Part shown: positions 8,777-16,853 of the stretch, piece by piece
How positions within the stretch are numbered: position 1 is the first letter of the stretch
Layout: every line of letters starts with the position of its first letter
Origin: an uncultured Porphyromonas sp.
Lineage (GTDB): Bacteria > Bacteroidota > Bacteroidia > Bacteroidales > Porphyromonadaceae
Length of the DNA: 48,995 bases
Assembly: GCF_947254915.1 (NCBI RefSeq)
Contig: NZ_CAMYEZ010000003.1
Coordinates: 1-48,995, forward strand
Direction: 5' to 3'
Notes under the pieces: generated by a model
Databases searched by the model: none
What the model was told of the DNA's origin: nothing
The model's input: the letters and a program-made list of their open reading frames with translations, nothing else
Program-made: the position numbers and the translations under genes

Positions 8777-8925
8777 GATAGCTCCGATGGCTCTGATAGC
8801 TCCGACAGCTCCGATTGCTCCGATTGCTCCGACAGCTCCGATAGCTCTGATAGCTCCGACAGCTCCGACAGCTCTGATGGCTCTGATGGCTCCGATAGCT
8901 CCGATCCCTCCGATCCCTCCGAGCT
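8777..8925 (+). repeat. 9-bp degenerate tandem array 3 (gctccgatN, about 16 units)
   Basis: gctccgatg / gctctgata / gctccgaca units in the orientation of array 1, facing array 2. The two arrays could form a long imperfect hairpin if co-transcribed. Array 3 is followed by four copies of tctctaa (8932-8953) and a 12-C tract. Confidence 0.88.
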
Positions 8926-8953
8926 CTAATCTCTAATCTCTAATCTCTAATTT

Positions 8954-8965
8954 CCCCCCCCCCCC
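8954..8965 (+). repeat. Homopolymeric tract of 12 C directly before a start codon
   Basis: Twelve consecutive C residues occupy the bases immediately 5' of the ATG at 8966, where a ribosome binding site would be. Such tracts are slippage-prone. A length change here would alter leader spacing but not the reading frame. Confidence 0.85.
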
Positions 8966-9520
8966 ATGTCCCAGTCGTTCTTGACTTCCTCTGGTAACCC
9001 CCGTAATCTGCGTGTATATAAGGTTACAGAGGTGATCTACGATTTGACCTATTACTTTACACAGCACTACTTACAGCGAGGGGATCGGACCATTGACCAG
9101 ATGGTGCAGGCAGCACGCTCGGGTAAGCAAAACATCATCGAGGGGAACGAGGCTGCGACAACCTCTCGAGAGACCAATATCAAACTAACGAACGTGGCTC
9201 GCGCTAGTCTGGCTGAGCTATTGACCGACTACGAAGACTACCTGCGGGTACGTAACCTGCCACTCTGGGGTGCCACGCACCCTCGCTACGAACGTATACG
9301 TAGCTACGCCCGTAGTGAGGAGTTGCAACAAGAGTACCAGGCTCTGATGTCCCGCCTCACGGTTGAGGAGCTGTGCAACCTAACGATCACCTTGATTCAC
9401 CAGGCCGACTACCTGCTCGGTCGGCTCCTCCAGTCGCAGCAAGAACGCTTTTTGAGTGAAGGAGGCATCCGTGAGCGTATGAGCGCCATGCGACGAGAGG
9501 CTAGACGTAGAGGCTATTAG
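8966..9520 (+). CDS. Four-helix-bundle protein (S23/IVP-like, TIGR02436-type)
   Basis: A 184-residue protein, predicted all-helical. NLRVYKVTEVIYDLTYYFTQ, then TIDQMVQAARSGKQNIIEG near residues 42-60, then SRETNIKLTNVARASLAELLTDYEDYL (about 66-92), are the conserved helices of the four-helix-bundle family first seen in 23S rRNA intervening sequences, with a longer C-terminal 'suffix' helix (LTVEELCNLTITLIHQADYLLGRLL). The end is very basic (MRREARRRGY), which could bind nucleic acid. Related proteins include the Avd accessory factors of diversity-generating retroelements, but no reverse transcriptase is visible here. Its function is unknown. It is embedded in 9-bp repeat arrays: the stop codon TAG is the first base of array 4. 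Its start is preceded by poly-C. Confidence 0.8.
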   Translation: MSQSFLTSSGNPRNLRVYKVTEVIYDLTYYFTQHYLQRGDRTIDQMVQAARSGKQNIIEGNEAATTSRETNIKLTNVARASLAELLTDYEDYLRVRNLPLWGATHPRYERIRSYARSEELQQEYQALMSRLTVEELCNLTITLIHQADYLLGRLLQSQQERFLSEGGIRERMSAMRREARRRGY

Positions 9521-9750
9521 AGCGATCAGAGCGATCGGAGCTGTCGGAGCGATCGGAGCGATCGGAACCATCAGAGCTGTCAGAGCGATCGGAGCTATCA
9601 GAACGATCGGAGCGATCGGAGCTGTCGGAGCGATCAGAGCGATCGGAGCTGTCGGAGCAATCGGAGTAGATCGGAGCTATCGGAGCTATCGGAGTAGATC
9701 GGAACCATCGGAGCTGTCGGAGCTATCGGAGTGGTCGGAGCCATCAGAGT
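9520..9750 (-). repeat. 9-bp degenerate tandem array 4 (about 25 units)
   Basis: agcgatcag / agcgatcgg / agctgtcgg units run directly from the stop codon of the four-helix-bundle gene. The array is bracketed by gaggctagacgtagag (9497-9512, inside the gene's last codons) and gaggctagccgtagag (9752-9767), a 15/16 direct repeat. Array 5 follows in the opposite orientation. Confidence 0.88.
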
Positions 9751-9787
9751 AGAGGCTAGCCGTAGAGCTCAGAGACGTCCTATGTTT

Positions 9788-9832
9788 CCGATAGCTCCGA
9801 TTCCCTCCGATAGCTCCGATGCTCTCTGATCC
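9788..9832 (+). repeat. 9-bp degenerate tandem array 5 (about 5 units)
   Basis: ccgatagctccgattccctc and following units repeat the orientation of arrays 1 and 3. It is short and degenerate. It abuts the end of the DUF4248 gene at 9839. With array 4 it forms an inverted pair like arrays 2 and 3. Confidence 0.7.
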
Positions 9833-9838
9833 TTCGGC

Positions 9839-10105
9839 TTAGTCGTCGGCGTAGATGTAGTGCTGCGGATGGCCTAGGTAGCGGACGATCAGGCGCACCA
9901 TGGCGGGGGTGTAGCTGCGAGAGCCACGTCGGTAGCCGATCTTGGTGAGCTTGTCGAGGAGTTCGCCGTCACCGCGTATGAGGCGGGTCAGGTGTCGCGT
10001 AGCACTAGAGGGTAATACATCGGGGAAGTAAAGTATGGCGAGCTCCTGCACGCCATAAGCTCGTACCAAGAATAGGCACGACTCATCTTGCTTAGTCTGA
10101 GACAT
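9839..10105 (-). CDS. DUF4248 family protein
   Basis: An 88-residue protein. AYGVQELAILYFPDVLPSSA near residues 16-35, then HLTRLIRGDGELLDKL, GYRRGSRSYTPAMV and RYLGHP match the DUF4248 pattern found in Bacteroidales. The arrangement looks like a small helical, HTH-like DNA-binding module, and members often lie near mobile or accessory DNA. The precise role is unknown. It reads toward array 5. A perfect -7 box lies 82 bp upstream of its ATG. Confidence 0.75.
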   Translation of the reverse strand: MSQTKQDESCLFLVRAYGVQELAILYFPDVLPSSATRHLTRLIRGDGELLDKLTKIGYRRGSRSYTPAMVRLIVRYLGHPQHYIYADD

Positions 10106-10186
10106 AGTTAGTAAATGAAAAGATTAAGTATAAGTGTTTTGCCGAGAGAAGCAGTATGACCTTAGGGACTACTTCGGTCGTCACTG

Positions 10187-10194
10187 CAAAGATA
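10187..10194 (-). promoter_or_regulatory. -7 promoter element of the DUF4248 gene
   Basis: On the minus strand the sequence is TATCTTTG (caaagata on the plus strand), an exact TAnnTTTG match, giving a leader of about 75 nt. No -33 TTTG was found at 19-21 bp. Confidence 0.6.
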
Positions 10195-10232
10195 GTAAAT
10201 TTAGTGATTAGAGATTATAGGGTAGGGGACTT

Positions 10233-10281
10233 CTAGTAGCTCTAGTAGCACTAGTGACACTAGCCAACGGCCAACAGCTAG
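10233..10281. repeat. CTAG-rich degenerate short repeat (left part)
   Basis: tagctctagtagcactagtg and following bases repeat ctagt/actag words several times. The same type of sequence reappears at 10468-10531 on the other side of repeat-family copy A. CTAG is usually scarce in bacterial genomes, so the density stands out. Confidence 0.5.
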
Positions 10282-10291
10282 CCCCCCCCCC
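10282..10291. repeat. Homopolymeric tract of 10 C
   Basis: Ten C residues immediately before copy A of the dispersed palindromic repeat. It is the second poly-C tract of this accessory strip. It lies about 290 bp upstream of the nqrA -7 box. Confidence 0.75.
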
Positions 10292-10467
10292 GAGGAAATC
10301 GAAAATCTCTCGATAGGGATTTCGGATTATCTAGCGAGGAACGGAAAAATTCTTCGGAACTTTGATTTCTTTCTTCCGAAGTTTGATTTCATTCTTCCGA
10401 AGTTTCATTTCGTCCCTCGGTGGAGGATATTCGTTTGCTTCGTGGGGATTTCTGATTTCCTTGGGAG
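10291..10467 (+). repeat. Dispersed TTCCGAAG repeat family, copy A
   Basis: Contains tandem units of cttccgaagtttcatttc with palindromic cttccgaag cores, preceded by ttatctagcgaggaacgg and followed by ccctcggtggaggata. Related copies are at 16854-17040, 25168-25354, 30125-30333, 35652-35823 and 43798-44000. This copy lies between the divergent DUF4248 and nqrA genes. No conserved ORF is present. The element is followed by a second CTAG-rich tract (10468-10531). Confidence 0.85.
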
Positions 10468-10531
10468 GGGTCAGCTAGAGAGACTAGTGCTCCTAGTGTC
10501 TCTAGTGGTGCTAGTGCTCTAGCGCTCCTAG
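10468..10531. repeat. CTAG-rich degenerate short repeat (right part)
   Basis: gagactagtgctcctagtgt and following bases carry about eight ctag-containing words in 60 bp, up to agcgctcctag. It mirrors the CTAG-rich tract left of copy A. It may be an expanded short tandem repeat. Confidence 0.5.
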
Positions 10532-10574
10532 GGAGACTGTTTACCGAAAATGCGGTAGTCCCAAATAAAATGAG

Positions 10575-10582
10575 TACTTTTG
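10575..10582 (+). promoter_or_regulatory. -7 promoter element of the nqr operon
   Basis: TACTTTTG fits TAnnTTTG. It is 34 bp upstream of the nqrA ATG at 10617. No convincing -33 box was found. Confidence 0.65.
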
Positions 10583-10616
10583 CACTGATTGTTAGATACT
10601 AAATAGAGAGATCGTC

Positions 10617-11972
10617 ATGTCAAGAACGATAACTATCAAGCGAGGCTTGGATCTCAAGCTCCAAGGGACTGCGCCCCGCACCCTCCTGTCTACTCCTTCC
10701 TCTGGCGGGACATCAACCTATGCGTGGATCCCCGATGATCTGCCTGGACTAACCCCCAAGATGAAGGTGCATGTAGGAGATCACGTGGAGGCGGGCGACC
10801 CGATCCTCTACGACAAGCAGTACCCAGATATATTGATCACAGCACCTGTCAGTGGGGAGCTGGTTGCCATCAACCGTGGTGCCAAGCGCAAGATCATGAG
10901 CGTAGAGATACGCCCCGATGAGACGCAGACGCAGCGCACCTTCGCTGTCGATGGACTACTCGAAGGTGATGCGAGCCAGCTCAAGACGCTACTCCTACAG
11001 TCGGGTCTATGGACGCTGATACGTCAGAGACCTTATGACCGTCTCGCAGATCCTGCGATAGCTCCACGAGATATATTTGTCACAGCACATCTGACAGCTC
11101 CGCTGGCGCCTGAGATAGACTATCTACTAGAGGGTCGTGAGGAGGAGCTACGTATAGGACTCCGTGCTCTGGCACGACTCACGGAGGGCAAGGTCTATGT
11201 GGGTGTCGCTCACGACTGTCCCCTGACACTCCCCGCTGAGGTGGAGGGTGTAGAGGTACGAGGTCCGCACCCGGCTGGTAATGTAGGGGTGCTGATAGAT
11301 CATCTAGCTCCGATCAATAAGGGTGAGACGGTCTGGACGCTGCGTGCTACGGATGTGGCTCTCATTGGTCGTCTCTTGATGATGGGGCGTGTGGACTATA
11401 CACGTCGCATTGCCATCACAGGTAGTCACGCTGCCGTGCTTGGCTATATGGATCTACTCCCTGGCTGTCGTATAGAGAGTCTCGGTAAGCTTGCCAAGGA
11501 GGGCTGCAAGACTCGTATCATTGCGGGTGATGTGCTGACTGGTACTCAGCTGACGGAGGAGCGTCCTTTCCTCCCGATGAACTGTGACCAGATCACGGTC
11601 ATCCCTGATGGGTCTGACTGTGATGAGTTTTTAGGCTGGGCTATGCCTCGTCTAGGGGACTTTAGCCAGAGCCGTACCTATCTGAGCTGGTTGATGCCTC
11701 GCAAGCGCTATACGCTGGACGCTCGTCTCAAGGGTGGTAAGCGTGCGATGATTATGAGTCACGAGTTACAGAGTGTCTTCCCGCTAGACATTTATGCGGA
11801 GTATCTGCTCAAGGCGATTATAGCTTTTGACATTGACAAGATGGAGGAGCTCGGCATCTACGAGGTGGCGCCCGAGGACTTTGCTCTGTGCGAGTTCGTC
11901 GACACCTCCAAGATGGAGCTACAGCGCATCGTGCGTCAAGGTCTAGACCTACTATATAAGGAGATGAACTAA
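10617..11972 (+). CDS. nqrA: Na+-translocating NADH:quinone reductase subunit A
   Basis: A 451-residue subunit of the Na+-NQR respiratory complex, which oxidises NADH, reduces the quinone pool and pumps Na+. NqrA is the cytoplasmic-side, cofactor-poor subunit linked to quinone binding. The sequence begins ITIKRGLDLKLQG, with the Rnf-C/NqrA barrel-sandwich start (KMKVHVGDHVEAGDPILYDK near residues 43-62). It then has the family's GPHPAGNVGVLIDHLAPINKGETVW (around 217-241) and the C-terminal IYEVAPEDFALCEFVDTSKME. Length is normal. It is the first gene of a complete nqrABCDEF operon. Confidence 0.97.
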   Translation: MSRTITIKRGLDLKLQGTAPRTLLSTPSSGGTSTYAWIPDDLPGLTPKMKVHVGDHVEAGDPILYDKQYPDILITAPVSGELVAINRGAKRKIMSVEIRPDETQTQRTFAVDGLLEGDASQLKTLLLQSGLWTLIRQRPYDRLADPAIAPRDIFVTAHLTAPLAPEIDYLLEGREEELRIGLRALARLTEGKVYVGVAHDCPLTLPAEVEGVEVRGPHPAGNVGVLIDHLAPINKGETVWTLRATDVALIGRLLMMGRVDYTRRIAITGSHAAVLGYMDLLPGCRIESLGKLAKEGCKTRIIAGDVLTGTQLTEERPFLPMNCDQITVIPDGSDCDEFLGWAMPRLGDFSQSRTYLSWLMPRKRYTLDARLKGGKRAMIMSHELQSVFPLDIYAEYLLKAIIAFDIDKMEELGIYEVAPEDFALCEFVDTSKMELQRIVRQGLDLLYKEMN

Positions 11973-12042
11973 AAGAGTAGCCCTACGGATGAGCAGCTAG
12001 GCTTCGTCGCCGTCGGGCTAAGGACTATGACTACTATATTAT

Positions 12043-13266
12043 ATGTCACTAAAAGATAGATTCAATAAGCGACGCTCCCTATTTGAGCCAGGGGGTAAGC
12101 TGCATGCGTTTCACTCGCTCTTTGATGGGTTTGAGACCTTCCTCTATGTACCACATACGACAGCGGCTCCCCGAGGGGGTGTGCATGTACACGATGCGAT
12201 AGATAGTAAGCGCGTCATGAGTACCGTGGTGCTGGCTCTAGTGCCTGCGCTACTCTTCGGTATATACAACGTGGGACTCCAGCACTTCATCGCTATCGGT
12301 CAGACGGCTGGCTTCTGGTCGATGTTTTGGTTTGGCTTCCTAGCGGTACTGCCTAAGATTGTGGTCTCCTACGTGGTGGGACTGGGTATCGAGTTTGCCG
12401 TGGCTCAGTGGAAGCATGAGGAGATCCAAGAGGGTTACCTCGTGACTGGTATGCTCGTGCCGATGATTGTGCCGATAGAGACACCGCTCTGGATGATTGC
12501 TGTGGCGGTCGCTATGTCGGTCGTCTTCGCTAAGGAGGTCTTCGGCGGAACGGGCTACAACATCTTCAACGTGGCACTGGTGACCCGTGCAATCCTCTTC
12601 TTCGCTTATCCAGCAGCGATGACTGGAGACAAGGTCTTCGTCCGTACGGAGCCTATCTTTGGCTTCGGAGGTGGTGGCGACATGGCTACGGCAGCTGTCG
12701 ATGGTTTCTCAGGGGCTACCCCTCTGGGTCAGGTGGCTACGGCTGGCGATACGCTCCCGACGATTGTTAACACGATGGGCGAGCCTTCTACTCTATGGGA
12801 CGCCTTCTGGGGCTTTATCCCTGGTAGTATCGGAGAGGTCTCGACCTTTGCGATTCTGCTCGGTGCTATCCTCCTCATTTGGACAGGCGTGGCTAGCTAC
12901 AAGGTGATCGTGAGTGGCGTCGTGGGTGCAGCGCTGATGACGCTCCTCTTTAACGCTATCGGCACGACCGCTGCGATGCAACTAGACATTGCGCATCATC
13001 TACTCTATGGTGGCTTTGCCTTTGGCCTTGTCTTTATGGCGACTGACCCGGTAACCTCGGCTCGCACCGAGACGGGCAAGTGGATCTACGGTCTCCTCGT
13101 GGGTGTCATGTGTGTCTTCATACGTGTCCTCAACCCGGGCTATCCTGAGGGTATGATGCTCGCGATCCTACTGATGAACGTCTTCGCACCGCTCATCGAC
13201 TATGTCGTGGTAAACAATAATATCTCTAAGCGCAAGAAGCGCTGGGAGATGGCTTCTAAACATTGA
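12043..13266 (+). CDS. nqrB: Na+-translocating NADH:quinone reductase subunit B
   Basis: A 407-residue polytopic inner-membrane subunit. DGFSGATPLG carries the threonine (about Thr226) that covalently holds FMN in this family. The central electron path and Na+ channel lie in this subunit. Many hydrophobic helices are visible (for example VLALVPALLFGIY and VAVAMSVVFAKEVFGGTGYN). The last codons and stop lie 14 bp before the nqrC ATG. A conserved glycine-rich stretch, EPIFGFGGGGDM, precedes the FMN site. Confidence 0.97.
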   Translation: MSLKDRFNKRRSLFEPGGKLHAFHSLFDGFETFLYVPHTTAAPRGGVHVHDAIDSKRVMSTVVLALVPALLFGIYNVGLQHFIAIGQTAGFWSMFWFGFLAVLPKIVVSYVVGLGIEFAVAQWKHEEIQEGYLVTGMLVPMIVPIETPLWMIAVAVAMSVVFAKEVFGGTGYNIFNVALVTRAILFFAYPAAMTGDKVFVRTEPIFGFGGGGDMATAAVDGFSGATPLGQVATAGDTLPTIVNTMGEPSTLWDAFWGFIPGSIGEVSTFAILLGAILLIWTGVASYKVIVSGVVGAALMTLLFNAIGTTAAMQLDIAHHLLYGGFAFGLVFMATDPVTSARTETGKWIYGLLVGVMCVFIRVLNPGYPEGMMLAILLMNVFAPLIDYVVVNNNISKRKKRWEMASKH

Positions 13267-13280
13267 TCATTCTTACGACT

Positions 13281-14033
13281 ATGAATAGAGATAGTAATAG
13301 CTACACGATCCTCTACGCAGCCATCATGGTGGTCGTAGTCGCAATAGCTCTAGCGCTCACGGCTGTGGCTCTACGCAAGCCCCAAGAAGAGAATGAGCGC
13401 ATTGACAAGATGCAACAGATACTACGTGCTGTACATCTAGAGCCTACCAAAGATCAAGTCATCCCCACCTACACAAAGGTGATCAAGCAGGAGCTTCTGG
13501 TCAATGGTCAGGGCGAGGTGATCGCTACTTTTGAGGGTGATCAGATTGCTCAGAATGAAGCTTTCCAGATGAACACGGCCAATCAGTTTAAGCTCCGCTC
13601 GCAAGATCCCTCTCTCGGACTACCTGTCTACGTGGCTGAGGTGGATGGCCAGCAACTCTACATCTTCCCGATGGATGGCGCCGGTCTATGGGGCGCAATC
13701 TGGGGCTTCCTCGCTGTACAGGCTGATGGCTCGACCGTCTATGGCGCTGACTTCTCACACGCTGGTGAGACACCAGGACTAGGTGCTGAGATCGCTACGA
13801 AGCACTTCTCACAGGAGTTCGTCGGCAAGCAACTGTACCGTGACGAGCAGTTTAAGTCTATCGCCGTCGTCAAGCACGGTCGCTCGCTTGACGACCAAGA
13901 CTACGTGGACGGCATCTCAGGCGGTACGCTCACGAGCAATGGCGTCAACAATATGCTCTGGAGCTCTATCCACGAGTACCTCCCCTACATTGAGCAGATA
14001 CGTGGAGCTCAAGCAGCAGTAGCAGCAGAATAA
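13281..14033 (+). CDS. nqrC: Na+-translocating NADH:quinone reductase subunit C
   Basis: 250 residues from the ATG at 13281; an in-frame TTG at 13263 overlaps the nqrB stop and is a poorer start. There is one N-terminal membrane helix (ILYAAIMVVVVAIALALTAV), then a periplasmic FMN domain. The covalent FMN site is DGISGGTLTSNGV with Thr about 216. The classical motif is SGAT, so this is a Gly-for-Ala variant at the third position. The start of the mature domain, RIDKMQQILRAVHL, is typical. Confidence 0.96.
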   Translation: MNRDSNSYTILYAAIMVVVVAIALALTAVALRKPQEENERIDKMQQILRAVHLEPTKDQVIPTYTKVIKQELLVNGQGEVIATFEGDQIAQNEAFQMNTANQFKLRSQDPSLGLPVYVAEVDGQQLYIFPMDGAGLWGAIWGFLAVQADGSTVYGADFSHAGETPGLGAEIATKHFSQEFVGKQLYRDEQFKSIAVVKHGRSLDDQDYVDGISGGTLTSNGVNNMLWSSIHEYLPYIEQIRGAQAAVAAE

Positions 14034-14057
14034 TCAGAAGAGAGAGTAATCTAAGCT

Positions 14058-14681
14058 ATGAGTAAGATAAGTAATAAAGAGGTACTCCTAGGGCCTCTCA
14101 ATAAGAATAACCCGGTCACCGTACAGGTGCTCGGTATATGCTCTGCGCTGGCGGTCACCGCTCAGCTCAAGCCCGCTCTAGTGATGGCTCTGTCGGTGAC
14201 GGTGGTCGTCGCCTTTGCCAACGTAATCATATCGCTACTGCGCAACACGATACCTAATCGTATCCGTATCATCGTACAGCTGGTGGTCGTCGCTGCGCTT
14301 GTGACGATCGTCAACGAGGTCCTCAAGGCCTACGTCTACGATGTCTCTAAGGAGCTGTCGGTATACATTGGTCTGATCATTACGAACTGTATCTTGATGG
14401 GTCGACTAGAGGCTTTTGCCTTGGCGCATGGTCCTAAGGCTTCCTTCCTCGATGGTATCGGCAACGGTCTAGGCTACGGACTCGTCTTGGTGATCATCGG
14501 CTTCGTCCGTGAGTTACTCGGTAGAGGTTCGCTACTGGGCTTCCAGATTATCCCACAGGCCTGCTACGATATGGGCTACGTCAATCACGGCTTGATGATT
14601 ATGCCTCCGATGGCGCTCATCGTCCTAGCCTGTATCGTATGGATACAGCGCAGCAAACTCAAGGATCTACAGGAGAAGTAA
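14058..14681 (+). CDS. nqrD: Na+-translocating NADH:quinone reductase subunit D
   Basis: A 207-residue membrane subunit with six predicted helices, related to NqrE and RnfE. NNPVTVQVLGICSALAVT and IGLIITNCILMGRLEAFA are diagnostic; the Cys in ITNCILMGR (near residue 112) belongs to the Fe site shared between NqrD and NqrE in the known structure. FLDGIGNGLGYGLVL and GFVRELLGRGSLLG follow. It is 24 bp after nqrC. Confidence 0.96.
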   Translation: MSKISNKEVLLGPLNKNNPVTVQVLGICSALAVTAQLKPALVMALSVTVVVAFANVIISLLRNTIPNRIRIIVQLVVVAALVTIVNEVLKAYVYDVSKELSVYIGLIITNCILMGRLEAFALAHGPKASFLDGIGNGLGYGLVLVIIGFVRELLGRGSLLGFQIIPQACYDMGYVNHGLMIMPPMALIVLACIVWIQRSKLKDLQEK

Positions 14682-14732
14682 TCCTCCCCAACTCCATATA
14701 ATCTCACACACTTCATAGATAAAGTCTAAGCA

Positions 14733-15347
14733 ATGGATTATCTAAGTCTGTTTTTTAAGTCGATCTTCGTCGACAATATGATCTTTGCCTACTACCTAGG
14801 TATGTGCTCTTACCTAGCTGTATCCAAAGACGTCAAGACCTCACTGGGATTGGGGCTAGCGGTCACCTTCATCCTCACTTGTACGCTACCGATCAACTAC
14901 CTCTTGGAGACTTACGTCTTTAAGGCTGGTGCGTTGAGCTGGCTCGGAGCGGAGTTCGCTTCGGTTGACCTGAGCTTCCTATCGCTCATCGTCTTTATCG
15001 CCGTCATCGCCTCCTTTACGCAGCTAGTCGAGATGGTCGTCGAGCGGTACAGCCCCTCGCTATACAACTCGCTCGGTATCTTCCTCCCGCTCATCGCTGT
15101 GAACTGTGCGATCCTCGGAGGCTCGCTCTTCATGCAGCAGCGTGACTTCATCAATACGGGCATGGCGACCGTCTACGGCTTCGGATCAGGTATCGGTTGG
15201 CTACTCGCCATCGTTGGCCTAGCAGCCATCCGTGAGCGACTAGCCTATAGCAATATACCGAAGCCCCTCAGAGGTTTTGGCATTACGCTCATCGTCACGG
15301 GACTGATGGGCATCGCATTCCTCAGCTTCTCAGGTGTCAAACTCTAA
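14733..15347 (+). CDS. nqrE: Na+-translocating NADH:quinone reductase subunit E
   Basis: A 204-residue membrane subunit, paralogous to NqrD in inverted topology. SLFFKSIFVDNMIFAYYLGMCSYLAVSK at the N terminus and PLIAVNCAILGGSLFM near residue 120 are diagnostic; the Cys residues in these helices contribute to the intramembrane [2Fe-2S]/Fe centre with NqrD. GFGSGIGWLLAIVGLAAIRERL follows. It lies 51 bp after nqrD and 12 bp before nqrF. Confidence 0.96.
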   Translation: MDYLSLFFKSIFVDNMIFAYYLGMCSYLAVSKDVKTSLGLGLAVTFILTCTLPINYLLETYVFKAGALSWLGAEFASVDLSFLSLIVFIAVIASFTQLVEMVVERYSPSLYNSLGIFLPLIAVNCAILGGSLFMQQRDFINTGMATVYGFGSGIGWLLAIVGLAAIRERLAYSNIPKPLRGFGITLIVTGLMGIAFLSFSGVKL

Positions 15348-15359
15348 TCGCCTACAGAT

Positions 15360-16607
15360 ATGGATCAAATGACCTTAATAATAGTATCGAGTGTAGCGGT
15401 CTTCCTCCTAGTCGTACTGCTCCTCGTCGTGGTACTGCTGGTGGCTAAGAGCAAGCTCATCCCCTCTGGCAACGTACATATCAATGTCAATGACGTGAAA
15501 GACCTAGAGGTGCCAATGGGCGGTACGCTGCTCAACACGCTTCAGAGCCAAGGCATCTTCCTATCCAGCGCTTGTGGCGGTGGTGGTAGCTGTGGACAGT
15601 GTCGCTGTCGCGTCGTCGAGGGCGGTGGCGAGATACTCGCCACGGAGAAAGGCTTCTTCTCTCGCAAAGAGCAGATGGCGCACTGGCGTCTCGGCTGTCA
15701 GACGAAAGTCAAGGAGGATCTCAAGGTAATCGTCCCCGAGAGCGTCTTTGGCGTCAAGGAGTGGGAGTGCGAAGTCGTATCCAACAGAAACGTCGCTACC
15801 TTCATCAAGGAGTTTGTCGTCAAGCTCCCCGAGGGCGAGCATATGGACTTCAAGAGCGGTAGCTACGCTCAGATCAAGATCCCCAAGTACGAGGTCAAGT
15901 ACAGCGACTATGTCGTCGAGGAACAGTTCCGTGGCGACTGGGATAAGTTCAACATGTGGAGCCTTACGGCAAAGAACACCGAGGATACCGTCCGAGCCTA
16001 CTCTATGGCCAACTATCCTGCCGAGGGTAACATCATCACGCTCAACGTCCGTATCGCCACCCCGCCAATGGATCGCGTGACCCACACCTGGCAGAAGGTA
16101 CCTGCAGGTATCGCTTCCTCTTACATCTTCAGCCTCAAGCCTGGCGACAAGGTGACCATGAGTGGTCCTTACGGAGACTTCCACATCCACGAGGACTCCG
16201 ACGCCGAGATGCTCTACATCGGAGGTGGTGCAGGTATGGCTCCGCTACGTGCTCAGCTGTTGCACCTCTTCCTCACCGAGCACACGACCCGCAAGGTCTC
16301 CTTCTGGTACGGAGCACGCTCGCGCAGTGAGATCTTCTACGAGGAGGACTTCCGCGCCATTGAGCGTGAGTTCCCGAACTTCTCCTTCCACATCGCCCTC
16401 TCGGCACCGCTACCTGAGGACAATTGGACTGGACTCACGGGCTTCATTCACCAGGCCATCTACGACAATTACCTCAAGGATCACGAGGCTCCTGAGGATA
16501 TCGAGTACTACATGTGCGGACCTGGTCCTATGTCAGCAGCTGCTATCACGATGCTGGACAACCTAGGCGTGCCACCTGAGCAGATAAACTTCGACAACTT
16601 CGGCTAA
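15360..16607 (+). CDS. nqrF: Na+-translocating NADH:quinone reductase subunit F
   Basis: A 415-residue NADH-oxidising entry subunit. It has one N-terminal membrane helix, then a plant-type [2Fe-2S] ferredoxin domain with Cys72, Cys78, Cys81 and Cys113 (ACGGGGSCGQC ... LGCQ). An FAD domain follows (RAYSMANYP), then an NADH-binding domain (GGGAGMAPLRAQ and YMCGPGPM). All expected cofactor residues are present. It is the last gene of the operon and is followed by an intrinsic terminator. Confidence 0.97.
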   Translation: MDQMTLIIVSSVAVFLLVVLLLVVVLLVAKSKLIPSGNVHINVNDVKDLEVPMGGTLLNTLQSQGIFLSSACGGGGSCGQCRCRVVEGGGEILATEKGFFSRKEQMAHWRLGCQTKVKEDLKVIVPESVFGVKEWECEVVSNRNVATFIKEFVVKLPEGEHMDFKSGSYAQIKIPKYEVKYSDYVVEEQFRGDWDKFNMWSLTAKNTEDTVRAYSMANYPAEGNIITLNVRIATPPMDRVTHTWQKVPAGIASSYIFSLKPGDKVTMSGPYGDFHIHEDSDAEMLYIGGGAGMAPLRAQLLHLFLTEHTTRKVSFWYGARSRSEIFYEEDFRAIEREFPNFSFHIALSAPLPEDNWTGLTGFIHQAIYDNYLKDHEAPEDIEYYMCGPGPMSAAAITMLDNLGVPPEQINFDNFG

Positions 16608-16642
16608 GGCACCTTAGGGTCACTCCGCAATAGAATAAAGAT

Positions 16643-16688
16643 AAGGCGACAGCGCATAAATCCGCTAAGCGGTGTGCGTTGTCGCCTT
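16643..16688 (+). terminator. Terminator hairpin after nqrF
   Basis: aaggcgacagcgca pairs with tgcgttgtcgcctt (one G-U or mismatch position) with an additional inner ccgct/agcgg stem. It starts 36 bp past the nqrF stop. A weak T/A-rich tail (gcttatata) follows. Confidence 0.7.
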
Positions 16689-16853
16689 GCTTATATAGCG
16701 CTCAGGACTATCGCACTATATATCAAACGAGAGGACTAATATCACGCTCATCGTAGGGAATAGACGTTTTGCTCCGAGGAGTTGCAGAACTCCTATAGAA
16801 ACGTCCTCTAATCCAAGACTAACGTGCATCATAATAACGAGCTCATCAAAGTC

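Noticed and set aside
8280..9832. CRISPR array
   Set aside because: The units are contiguous 9-mers with no spacers, and no cas gene is nearby.
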